From Acidimicrobiaceae bacterium (lineage in GTDB: Bacteria; Actinomycetota; Acidimicrobiia; Acidimicrobiales; Acidimicrobiaceae), in assembly GCA_013044365.1 (NCBI GenBank), contig JABEUP010000060.1:1-11248 (forward strand): a DNA stretch of 11,248 nucleotides, given 5' to 3'. This document shows, one piece after another, positions 1 through 7,500 of the stretch. The notes beneath the pieces were generated by a model, which searched no databases, was not told where the DNA came from, and saw only the letters and a list, made by a program, of their open reading frames with translations. The translations under genes and the position numbers were made by a program. The stretch's first letter is position 1; every line of letters begins with the position of its first letter.

Positions 1-148
1 CTTCCACGATCCAGTAATAGAACACGTCACCATCTGGCCCACCGACAATTTCATACTGTATCGTCGCGGTAGCACCAGGACGCGACGGTTGAGACTCGGT
101 CATCTTGGCATATTCTTCCATCCAATCAGCACTAAGCCATTTTGCCAT
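1..148 (-). CDS. SCP2 sterol-carrier-like small protein (N-terminal part, runs off the window)
   Basis: Only the first 49 residues are inside the window; the gene continues past base 1. The start reads MAKWLSADWMEEYAKM and the later part contains GGPDGDVFYYWIVE. This resembles the N-terminus of small actinobacterial SCP2-like lipid-binding proteins, where a short helix is followed by a strand carrying GGPDGDV. Proteins of that family bind a hydrophobic ligand in a soluble fold; the ligand here is unknown. The ATG at 146-148 is preceded by a good ribosome binding site (AGGGAG about 8 nt upstream), which supports this start. No membrane segment or signal peptide is visible in the part present. 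The family call rests on remembered sequence style and on a fragment, so it is moderate. Confidence 0.55.
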   Translation of the reverse strand, partial: MAKWLSADWMEEYAKMTESQPSRPGATATIQYEIVGGPDGDVFYYWIVE

Positions 149-306
149 TGCCACACTCCCTATCCACGCATAATCAATTCTGATGTTACAGCCTGAGAGC
201 ACGCAACGATAGGACATAGTAAATTATTTAAACAACTATCCATGTAACGTCCCCTAGGATTCTCGTTCAACCCATTTCCAAAGTCACTGGTCTTCTGCCA
301 TGGCTA

Positions 307-590
307 TTCAGCAGCTAGAAGTACAGTCCGCATTCCGGGATCGTGGCCCGGCAGCCGAGTTGGTGCCAAGGGACTGACGGCCTTTCCTTTCGTGTTCACC
401 ACCAGTTGATAGCAGGTGACCGGCGGGATACCAGCGTCGAAGGGCATCAACTAGTCCGGGTAGTTCAAGCAGGCGGCGTCATTGGGAAACCACAAACACA
501 TTTCTCTATACGAGACTGGGTATGAAGACCTTGCCTGGGACATGCCGATAAGCTGTTGCACAGCACGTTTAATGGTTAATGGCTAGCCCT
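307..590. repeat. Structured intergenic element, copy 1 (shares both ends with 2146-2413)
   Basis: This fills most of the gene-free stretch 149-589. It begins TTCAGCAGCTA and ends TTAATGGCTAGCCCT on the plus strand; the segment 2146-2413 begins with the same 11 bases and ends TTAACAGCTAGCCCT. The interior looks richer in GC than its surroundings and holds several stems: CAGTCC 324-329 with GGACTG 371-376, enclosing CCGGG 335-339 with CCCGG 347-351; AGTTGAT 404-410 with ATCAACT 446-452; and GCTGT 552-556 with ACAGC 560-564. On the minus strand the element starts right at the transporter's stop codon, so it would be transcribed as that gene's 3' end. I recognise no protein in it; the 60-codon plus-strand frame at 343-525 is unsupported. 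From 149 to 306 I see nothing definite. Confidence 0.45.
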
Positions 591-1966
591 TAAAAACCAA
601 GACCACCAGTGGCAAAGAATGCAACCGCAGCGGCAGCCATGAGTGCGGTGGTGGACCACCCTATGGTACTGGCGAGCCTATGGTTACTATGCTTCCCCAT
701 GATTTTTTTATTTCCCGATACAAGCATGACTACAATGAGGAACGGAGCAGCAGCCACGCCGTTTATTGCCGCCACGAATACGAGCAGCTGGATTGGGTTC
801 GTATTAAGCAAACTAAAGACTGTTCCACCTAAAGTACCGAGACCCACTAGTGCATAAAAAATAGGTGCTTTCCTAATCGAGCTTGAAAAGCCCCATGGTC
901 TATGCATGAGTCCAGCCATGCCCGCTGCTCCTGACGCAGCCAGAATAGGTACCGCCAGAAGACCGCTTCCAATAAATCCCAACGCAAAGATGGTACCTGC
1001 GAAATGGCCAGCAAACGGCATTAGAGATGCTGCTGCTTGCGCCGCGCTTTGGATGTTGGTTTTATTGTGAGCATGAAGCGTCTCCGAAGTGCTCAATATA
1101 ATTGCGAACATTACGAGATTGGAGAAGGTCATCCCGGTAAATACGTCAGCCCGGCTTGTGGCTAATTTGCGTCTCGCCAGACCAAGACTTCGAAGTCGCA
1201 ACGGCTGAACCTTGCTTCCACCTTCTGGGTCGGTACGCATATCCTCAATGCGATGCGCACTCTGCCAGAAAAAAAGATACGGAGATATCGTCGTTCCCAG
1301 AACTGCCACCAAAAGGCCGATATATGCGCTGCTAAACTGAAAGTGGGGAATGAAGGCATAGCTAATCACCTGTAACCAATTGCGGGTTACGATCACTGCC
1401 ACGACAAAGTAACTCAGTAGGACAGCGCACAGAAGTTTGAATACGGTGGCAATGCGGTCGAATGAACCCAGGGCTAAAAGCAGGGTCACTAGCACTCCTG
1501 CGAGCAAAGCCCAAATCCAAGTAGGTCCAGCGTGGAGAAGTTGCATTCCGGAACCTATTGCAACCAGATCTGCCGCAATATTTAGGCCATTTGCCAAGAT
1601 TAGTGCGGCAATAAGGACTCCTATGACGTACTTACCGAGGCGGTTAAAACGTTTTAGGGCTAATTCGCCCAGTCCTGTGCCGGTAGCCAATGCAGTTCGG
1701 TCACAGATTTCCTGCACTGCCGCCATGAGCGGCAAGGTGATTAGAGCTGTCCACAGGAGAGCCAAACCGAACTGGGCGCCTGCCTGCGAATAAGTAGCTA
1801 TCCCCGATGGGTCGTCGTCGGAAGCCCCAGTCACAAGTCCCGGTCCTAGCGATTTGAAATACTGGCGCCAAGCGGAAGGTCTGTGCTTCTTGGTCTCTTG
1901 CTCAGATTTGGAAACGGATCGAAAGTTACTCGCTTGTCCCCCTAGTTCAACTTCCAAGTTGGCCAA
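590..1966 (-). CDS. NRAMP-superfamily divalent metal cation transporter (DDDPSG branch)
   Basis: A 458-residue polytopic membrane protein with roughly 11 hydrophobic segments, expected in the cytoplasmic membrane. The first membrane segment carries GPGLVTGASDDDPSGIATYS (residues 41-60), the counterpart of the DPGN metal site of NRAMP/MntH. The sixth carries GTTISPYLFFWQSAH (about 224-238), where classical members have a Met-Pro-His motif. The aspartate is kept, but the Asn, Met and His positions are changed, as in NRAMP-related proteins, some of which transport Mg2+ or Mn2+. The substrate is therefore uncertain. The frame opens directly after a stop with TTG at 1966 (next option TTG at 1957). 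No clear ribosome binding site is seen for either. Neighbours suggest a monocistronic unit. The stop codon at 590-592 abuts the structured element at 307-590. Confidence 0.88.
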   Translation of the reverse strand: MANLEVELGGQASNFRSVSKSEQETKKHRPSAWRQYFKSLGPGLVTGASDDDPSGIATYSQAGAQFGLALLWTALITLPLMAAVQEICDRTALATGTGLGELALKRFNRLGKYVIGVLIAALILANGLNIAADLVAIGSGMQLLHAGPTWIWALLAGVLVTLLLALGSFDRIATVFKLLCAVLLSYFVVAVIVTRNWLQVISYAFIPHFQFSSAYIGLLVAVLGTTISPYLFFWQSAHRIEDMRTDPEGGSKVQPLRLRSLGLARRKLATSRADVFTGMTFSNLVMFAIILSTSETLHAHNKTNIQSAAQAAASLMPFAGHFAGTIFALGFIGSGLLAVPILAASGAAGMAGLMHRPWGFSSSIRKAPIFYALVGLGTLGGTVFSLLNTNPIQLLVFVAAINGVAAAPFLIVVMLVSGNKKIMGKHSNHRLASTIGWSTTALMAAAAVAFFATGGLGF

Positions 1967-1990
1967 TCATTGCGCAAGGCACCCAGTGAT

Positions 1991-2061
1991 GTGGCAACCG
2001 TTTCACGTTCTCTACAGATTAAGCAAAATGAACTGTCCATTTTTTAAAACCCGGTTGCCAC
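1991..2061. promoter_or_regulatory. 10-bp inverted repeat upstream of the transporter gene
   Basis: GTGGCAACCG at 1991-2000 is repeated in perfect inverted form, CGGTTGCCAC, at 2052-2061. The arms lie 25 and 86 nt upstream of the transporter's TTG start. They could be operator half-sites or the base of a long 5'-leader stem. About one such pair is expected by chance in a window this size, so the location is the main argument. No known metal riboswitch motif was recognised here. The rest of the gene-free stretch 1967-2145 shows nothing else I can support. Confidence 0.2.
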
Positions 2062-2145
2062 GGAACTTTCCACAAATCAGTCCTGTCATTTAATTTTGTT
2101 GCTTATGACCCGAGAAGCAGTTCAACAAAACTAAGACGATCTATG

Positions 2146-2413
2146 TTCAGCAGCTACGAGCTTATAACATTTCCCCGGAATGCAAGTCCAGTGCACGCTG
2201 CAGCGAATGCTGGACTAAGCGTCGCCTCTATCGTACCGATCGACAAAATCGGCGTACCACCTTTTGGTGGTGCCAATGTCACCGATACGGGGTGTGTGGC
2301 AGAAAGCCCACTACATCAGTCGTGGAAGTAGAGCCCCACGCGGGCCGCAGGATAGTTAAGGTCTGACTGGCACTACACACTGGCTATCGCAAGGGGCTTT
2401 AACAGCTAGCCCT
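2146..2413. repeat. Structured intergenic element, copy 2 (shares both ends with 307-590)
   Basis: A gene-free, hairpin-rich segment with the same boundary sequences as 307-590: TTCAGCAGCTA at 2146-2156 and TTAACAGCTAGCCCT at 2399-2413. Stems visible in order are AGTCCAG 2185-2191 with CTGGACT 2210-2216, holding the palindrome CGCTGCAGCG at 2196-2205; GTACCGAT 2233-2240 with ATCGG-c-GTAC 2248-2257; ACCACC 2256-2261 with GGTGGT 2266-2271 around a TTTT loop; GTGTGGC 2294-2300 with GCCCAC 2306-2311 (one bulge); and AGGGGCT 2392-2398 with AGCCCT 2408-2413 (one bulge). On the minus strand it starts 3 nt after the mca stop. The 62-codon plus-strand frame at 2143-2331 has no recognisable family and overlaps these stems, so I do not call it a gene. 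Confidence 0.45.
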
Positions 2414-2415
2414 GA

Positions 2416-3291
2416 TTATTTATGATCTGATATGCCAGCAAATAGATCAGTCTCATAGCCATTAAATGATTCTGTCTCCCCAACATTTGATCGAGCCAAA
2501 ATATAGTCTTCATAGGGCCACAGGTCTTCAGATAAACTATCCGGCAAACCAAACCAGGAGTTCGAAGTGGGATCTATTTGTGTCGCATGGGCCAGCAGTG
2601 CATCTTTCCTAATTTTGTAATATCCTCTCACGTCAATCCTGGTAGTAATTTCCTCGTCGTTTCCAGGCCGGTTCAGACGGTCTTGGGAAAATGGCGACTC
2701 AAGGCCAAGCTCAATAAATTTGTCGTGAAACATTTTTGTCCGCTGTGAGGCCCAAGCGGTGTAGTAAAGCTTGGAGATCTGGTGCGGTGGCCCTAATTCC
2801 GGTTTATAGCTCGAATCCCCGCTGCGATCAAACGCATACACGGATATGTCATGAACTTTTAAGTGATCTGGATGGGGATACCCGGATTGGTCCTCGTGAT
2901 ACGTCACCACGACTTGAGGCATTTCTCGACGGATAATACCGATGAGTTTGTCTCCTGCTTCCTCCACGGGTGCCTGCGCGAAGGAATCGGGATGGAAGTT
3001 CGCCGGAACCCCCGGCATCCCAGAATCCCTATACCCCAGAAGATAGAGTTTGCTGTAACCGATAATTTTTGTAGCAGCATCAAGTTCCGCTCTACGAATC
3101 TGAGAAAGATTCTCCTTGACCTCCGGTCTGTCCATAGCCGGATTGTTAATGTCACCCTCCTCACCTCCGGTGCAGGTTACCAATACGCTTCGGATACCCC
3201 GGCCAGTAAGTATCGCCACTGTTGCTGGACCTTTGGATGACTCATCGTCTGGGTGCGCATGAACGGTAAGTAATGTAAGGCTCTTTTCCAT
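2416..3291 (-). CDS. mca: Mycothiol S-conjugate amidase (LmbE/PIG-L family)
   Basis: Mca cleaves mycothiol S-conjugates of electrophiles and toxins into a mercapturic acid, which is exported, and GlcN-inositol, which is recycled. It is a zinc-dependent cytoplasmic enzyme. The 291-residue length is normal. HAHPDDESSKG (11-21) supplies zinc ligands H13 and D16 and the base D15; GYPHPDHLKVH (137-147) supplies H140 and the third ligand H143. The sequence LLAHATQIDPTSNSWFGLP and the ending ETDLFAGI are typical of Mca rather than of the biosynthetic deacetylase MshB, though MshB is the nearest alternative. The ATG at 3289-3291 has no Shine-Dalgarno sequence; a TACAAT hexamer six nt upstream suggests leaderless translation. 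A structured element begins 3 nt beyond the stop. Confidence 0.9.
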   Translation of the reverse strand: MEKSLTLLTVHAHPDDESSKGPATVAILTGRGIRSVLVTCTGGEEGDINNPAMDRPEVKENLSQIRRAELDAATKIIGYSKLYLLGYRDSGMPGVPANFHPDSFAQAPVEEAGDKLIGIIRREMPQVVVTYHEDQSGYPHPDHLKVHDISVYAFDRSGDSSYKPELGPPHQISKLYYTAWASQRTKMFHDKFIELGLESPFSQDRLNRPGNDEEITTRIDVRGYYKIRKDALLAHATQIDPTSNSWFGLPDSLSEDLWPYEDYILARSNVGETESFNGYETDLFAGISDHK

Positions 3292-3297
3292 TATTTC

Positions 3298-3303
3298 ATT
3301 GTA
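3298..3303 (-). promoter_or_regulatory. Predicted -10 hexamer (TACAAT) of a leaderless mca promoter
   Basis: On the minus strand the sequence reads TACAAT-GAAATA-ATG, i.e. a TANNNT hexamer exactly six nt before the start codon, the geometry of actinobacterial leaderless promoters. No ribosome binding site lies between, which agrees. No convincing -35 box was found. The same geometry recurs in front of dnaE2 and imuA'. Confidence 0.45.
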
Positions 3304-3417
3304 GTTAGTTTCACTTTTGCAAGATGGTCTAAAGAATTATCCGATTTTGACCGGATCAGATCAGACGCATTTACACGAATTAGTGCTGGCAAATCCCACG
3401 AATAAGGTCACTGGATC

Positions 3418-3899
3418 CTAGGGCTCATGACCAGTAATATTTTCCAAAAACTTTGAGCCTTTCCCGGCATCGCCCACTTGAGCTATAACAGTGTCGGGCC
3501 CAAATCTGCCCAACGAGAACCAAGTATCGATATTTCGGGTGCCCAATCAAGGGGAACATTAGCGGATACACGCTCTTCTCTAAATAACGAACGGATGTCA
3601 GTTGAATCATATGACACGACTGCAACAAAGGCGTGCCTAGGGCCTGAGCAGGTCCTCGCTTTCAAGGATTGGAGTCGCAGGCTTTCCGCTTCACGCCCCG
3701 TTTGTGAGAAATCACGTTGATCAGGCTGATGAATTTGACTAATCAGAAATAGTTGCAATTTGCCGGATTCGGGTACACCTACGTATCTGCAATTAATTCC
3801 TGGATTTATTCCCAGGCAAGTTAATTGATAAGATACCCTCAAAAGTCTGAGCCACAGTGAACAACGAAACTTTACACAGCACGTCTTTTGGATCATCAA
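3418..3899 (-). pseudogene. Decayed or frameshifted gene of unknown function
   Basis: A minus-strand frame open from 3899 to 3483 becomes protein-like in its later part, for example REAESLRLQSL, AFVAVVSYDS and SLFREERVSANVPLDWAP, then ends WADLGPTLL-stop. At GGGCCC (3496-3501) a shift of one base joins it to another frame reading DTVIAQVGDAGKGSKFLE and NITGHEP, stopping at 3418-3420. The joined text WADLGP-DTVIAQVGD is plausible as one protein, consistent with loss of one base in the C run. The first 50 or so codons of the open frame are rich in Cys, Arg and Leu and look non-coding, so the true start is missing. I recognise no family. A chance open frame, or a sequencing error in a live gene, are the alternatives. 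The remaining gene-free bases 3304-3417 show nothing definite. Confidence 0.35.
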
Positions 3900-3903
3900 T
3901 ATT

Positions 3904-3933
3904 TTGACAAATGTTGCACGCTGGTTGTATTTA
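3904..3933 (+). promoter_or_regulatory. Candidate promoter for the RidA-family gene
   Basis: TTGACA at 3904-3909 is a perfect -35 consensus, and TATTTA at 3928-3933 is a 4-of-6 -10 match after an 18-nt spacer. Transcription would start near 3940 and give a leader of a little over 100 nt. There is no other evidence for activity. Confidence 0.35.
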
Positions 3934-4013
3934 TCTTTTAGCCCAATTGCTCTTGTGGTAGTTCTTCCTCCGCAGGACCAGTTGGCGAACTCGATCTCAT
4001 GGGGGTTGCAGCA

Positions 4014-4061
4014 ATGAAATTATCTAGACGACAGTTGCTAAAAAGAACTGGGTGCAAATGA
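4014..4061 (+). other. Possible 15-codon leader ORF overlapping the RidA-family start
   Basis: ATG at 4014 opens a 15-residue frame, MKLSRRQLLKRTGCK, whose TGA (4059-4061) overlaps the ATG of the next gene at 4058 as ATGA, the classic arrangement for translational coupling. GGGGG about 8 nt upstream could act as a weak ribosome binding site. SRRQLLK resembles a twin-arginine signal motif, but no hydrophobic stretch follows, so it may be chance or the remnant of a lost gene. Confidence 0.25.
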
Positions 4062-4468
4062 CTTCTCCGCATCGAATTATCAACCCTGAGTCGTTGCCAA
4101 AGCCGGTAGGTTACTCTCACGCGATTGTGGCCGCTCCTGGTCGTACCGTGTATTTAGGTGGTCAGGCGGCTCTTGAGGCCGATGGATTCACGGTTATAGC
4201 CGGGGGCTTGGTCGAGCAGTTCGAGCGGTCACTTTACTATGTTATCCAGGCGCTTGAAGCAGCAGGAGGAGGGCCGGAACATTTGGTATCTATGCAGGTC
4301 TTTATTACTGACGCCGCTGAGTATCGGGCTAACCTCAGAAATATCGGCAAGATATGGCAAACACTCGTAGGGCATCACTATCCGGCAATGACCCTTTTGC
4401 AAGTGAGTGGTCTGTTGTTCCCTGGGCTCTTGGTAGAACTACTCGCCACTGCCGTCATCCCCGGGTAG
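4058..4468 (+). CDS. RidA (YjgF/YER057c/UK114) family protein without the catalytic arginine
   Basis: A 136-residue protein of normal length for this family of small trimeric proteins; RidA itself hydrolyses reactive enamine/imine intermediates made by PLP enzymes. Family marks are GYSHAIVAAPGRTVYLGGQ near the N-terminus, EQFERSLYYVIQALEAAGGGPEHLVSMQVFITD in the middle, HHYPAMTLLQVSGL, and LVELLATAVIP at the end. Canonical RidA has an arginine just before the final VE motif that holds the substrate carboxylate; here the stretch is FPGLLVELL, with no arginine. Deaminase activity is therefore doubtful, and it probably belongs to a subgroup with another role. GTG at 4052, in frame, is an alternative start; I prefer ATG 4058 because the protein then begins MTSPHRIINPE, as is usual. 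No strong ribosome binding site is visible. The gene converges with dnaE2. Confidence 0.85.
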   Translation: MTSPHRIINPESLPKPVGYSHAIVAAPGRTVYLGGQAALEADGFTVIAGGLVEQFERSLYYVIQALEAAGGGPEHLVSMQVFITDAAEYRANLRNIGKIWQTLVGHHYPAMTLLQVSGLLFPGLLVELLATAVIPG

Positions 4469-4515
4469 ATGTCGCTGAACCTATCGGATACTAGATCTTT
4501 AATTTTTGATTATTG

Positions 4516-4558
4516 CTAAATGCCAGGGAAGACAACTAAGTATTTCCCCGGCATTTAG
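4516..4558. terminator. Strong hairpin between the convergent RidA-family gene and dnaE2
   Basis: CTAAATGCCAGGGAA (4516-4530) pairs with TTCCCCGGCATTTAG (4544-4558) with one mismatch, leaving a 13-nt loop. The dnaE2 stop codon (4555-4557) lies inside the right arm. No T run follows on either strand, so it is not a textbook intrinsic terminator, but its place between converging genes suggests bidirectional termination or 3'-end protection. Confidence 0.55.
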
Positions 4559-7500
4559 TGGAAATCCCTTGAAATAGGCTTTATCTTCATTGAAAGCTTC
4601 TCGATTTTCTCCGCAATCACATTGATCACTCCAGCAACTTTTTCGACTCTTCCGCTTACTACAAGAGCTGGAGAGAGCTTGGCAACCGATCGGTATCTGA
4701 TCCATAATCCCTTAGAACAAACAATATTGATCAACCCAGTCTCATCTTCCAAGCTGATGAATGTCGTCCCATTTGCCGTAGCTGGTCGTTGTCTATGGGT
4801 AACAACCCCGGCCACCTTGACTCGGGAACGATTTTCGAGACTAGCCAGACCGCTAGCCACAACCACTCCCTTAGCCGCTAGTTCACCTCTCTCAAACCCA
4901 AGGGGATGTCCTGCCGGAGATATCCCGTAAGACCACAGTTGCAAATACGCTCTCTCACGATCGCTAACGGGATTCAGAGATGGAGCCTTGGAACCTAGAG
5001 CCATCGACGGTAGCAACCCTTCGGAGTAGCGCGAGCCAGGCCCAGCCGCCCAAAGTGCACTCCTTGCGTCTAGGGGCTCTAAAGATAAATCATCAGCAAA
5101 AAGACCATCTAATGCACCTGAAATAGCCAAAGCCTCCAACTGAGCAGTACTTAACGGAACAGTTCTAGCCAAATGCTCTATCGACCTATAAGGACCAGAA
5201 TTGGAGATTCTCTCTGCCAATGTCTCTCCTATACCACGTATAGAAGAGACTCCTATCCGAAGAGCAACTCCTCCGTTATCCACGATCTCCAAGTCGGCTC
5301 TATGGCAAGAGTGGTTTACATGAGGAGTTAGTACCTGGACTCCATGCCTTTTGGTATCCTCGACCAGTGTCTGGGGAGACCAAAACCCCATCGGCTGCGC
5401 CCTGATCAGTCCTGCACAAAATGCAGCTGGATAGTGATACTTAAACCATGCACTGGCATAAACGAGATATGCAAAAGCAGCAGAATGGCTCTCCGGAAAC
5501 CCAAAAGACGCGAAGGCAGAAAGCTTGGCAAATATCTCTCCGGCAATAAGTTCAGATATACCCCTTTGGAACATGCCTTCAAAGAGTCTTTCCTTCAAAC
5601 GGTTCATCTTCTCGCTGGAGCGTTTGGATCCCATAGCACCCCGCAACTGATCAGCCTCTCCGGGAGTGAAACCAGCCACATCTATGGCCATCTGCATCAA
5701 CTGCTCCTGGAAAAGCGGAATCCCCAAAGTCTTGGATAAAGAATTCTCCAACAGAGGATGAAGATAAGTGACCTCTTCGAGACCGTTCCTCCTCCTGATG
5801 TATGGATGAACTGACCCCCCTTGTATTGGCCCTGGACGTATGAGGGCCACCTCAACTACCAGGTCATAAAAGCAGCGGGGCTTTAGCCTCGGCAAGGTGG
5901 CCATCTGAGCCCTGCTTTCGACCTGAAACACCCCGATGGTATCTGCCCTGGAAAGCATCTCATAGATACAATCTTCCTGAGGTATGAGAGCCAGATCAAT
6001 TTCCTGTCCATGGAACTCCGAAACCAAATCGATCATCTCGTGCAATGCCGAGAGCATTCCAAGACCCAAAAGGTCGAACTTGACCAAACCAACCTGGGCA
6101 CAATCATCTTTATCCCACTGCATCACAGTCCGGTTTTCCATTCTTGCCCACTCGATAGGACAAACCTCAGAGATCTCCCTATCACATATCACCATCCCCC
6201 CAACATGTATCCCGGTATGCCTAGGATTGTTCTCGAGTTGCATGGCAGTGTCGAGAACTTCCTTTGGGGCAGTTATAACCTTGTGTCCGCTAGCGTCTTT
6301 GAGTTCAATACTTAGGGCGAGACCTGGATGTCTTTCAACTTGGGAGGCCCAAGAATCCCTCACACCCTGGGAGTAGCCGAATGCCTTGGCAACATCACGG
6401 ACTGCAGACTTGGATCTGTATGTAACAACTGTGGCAACCTGGCTTGCCCTTAGACGAGAGTGGCGCCGGTATATGTACTGAATCACCTCTTCGCGGCGAT
6501 CACTCTCTATGTCCACGTCGATATCGGGAGGGCCGTCTCTGTAAGGAGAGAGGAAGCGTTCAAACAAAAGCTTGAGAGAGACAGGGTCAACATTTGTTAT
6601 CCCGATGGCATAACATACAGCAGAGTTGGCAGCAGATCCCCGCCCTTGGCAAAAGATATTATTGGCTTTGCAGAACTCCACTATGTCCCAAACAATTAGG
6701 AAGTACCCTGCGAATCCAAGTTTGGATATTATGTCGAGTTCATAGTCAAGCTGCTCATAGGCGCCTGGTATTCTAGGATTGCTTCTCGGTCCATACCTGG
6801 CTGGAGCCATACGGTAAGTCAATTCTCTCAAAAAGCTCATCTCGTCATGGCCTTGAGGGACCAGGAAATCAGGAAGCTTGGGAGCTATAAGTTCTAAGTC
6901 AAAAGCGCACTCAAGACCAAGATCATTGGCATTTTGCACCAGAGTGGGGAACTTGCTAAAACGCCTTAGTTGCTCTCCGGGAGAACGTAAATTTGCCATT
7001 GGATAAGACGGAAGCCATCCATCTATCTCATCTATAGGTCTATTGGACCTTATGGCCATCAGGATCTGGTGCAACCGGGCGGCATTCCTGGTGGCGTAGT
7101 GGACATTGTTAGTTGCCACCAGTTCAACTCCCAAAGACAATGCAATCTGAACCAGTTCAATATTGCGTGGCTCATCCAGTGGATCAGCGTGATCCCAACA
7201 CTCGACAAAAACTTTCTCCCGGCCAAACAAATCACACAGGTATGCAAGTTTTCCCTTGGCAGCCACCGGACCGTGTTCAAAAAGAGTCTTGGAAACCAGA
7301 CCTTTCCGGCATCCAGTCAAAATGATCCAATCCCCACAATTGGCAGAGGCCAGACCTTCATAAGAAAGCTCAAAACTTCCCTTTTTCCTGTTGGCAGTAT
7401 GACCAAAGGAAATGACCTTGGATAATGAGCTATACCCTTTCGGCCCCTTAGCCAAAACAACCAGATGATCACCAGAAGGATCAATCATCTCATCTCGAGG

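Noticed and set aside
343..525. 60-codon plus-strand ORF
   Set aside because: No recognisable family and unusual composition; it lies across stems of the structured element, and the opposite strand is equally plausible or implausible as coding.
2143..2331. 62-codon plus-strand ORF
   Set aside because: No ribosome binding site or family, and it overlaps the hairpins of the second structured element.
307..2413. Integron gene cassettes: each gene followed by an attC-like site
   Set aside because: The gene-plus-structured-element layout is reminiscent of cassettes, but the ends do not show the RYYYAAC and GTTRRRY core sites (the nearest is GCTGAAC), the segments are longer than usual attC sites, and no integrase is in the window.
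3478..3720. 80-codon plus-strand ORF
   Set aside because: No start signal of note; it is antisense to the better-looking decayed minus-strand frame.
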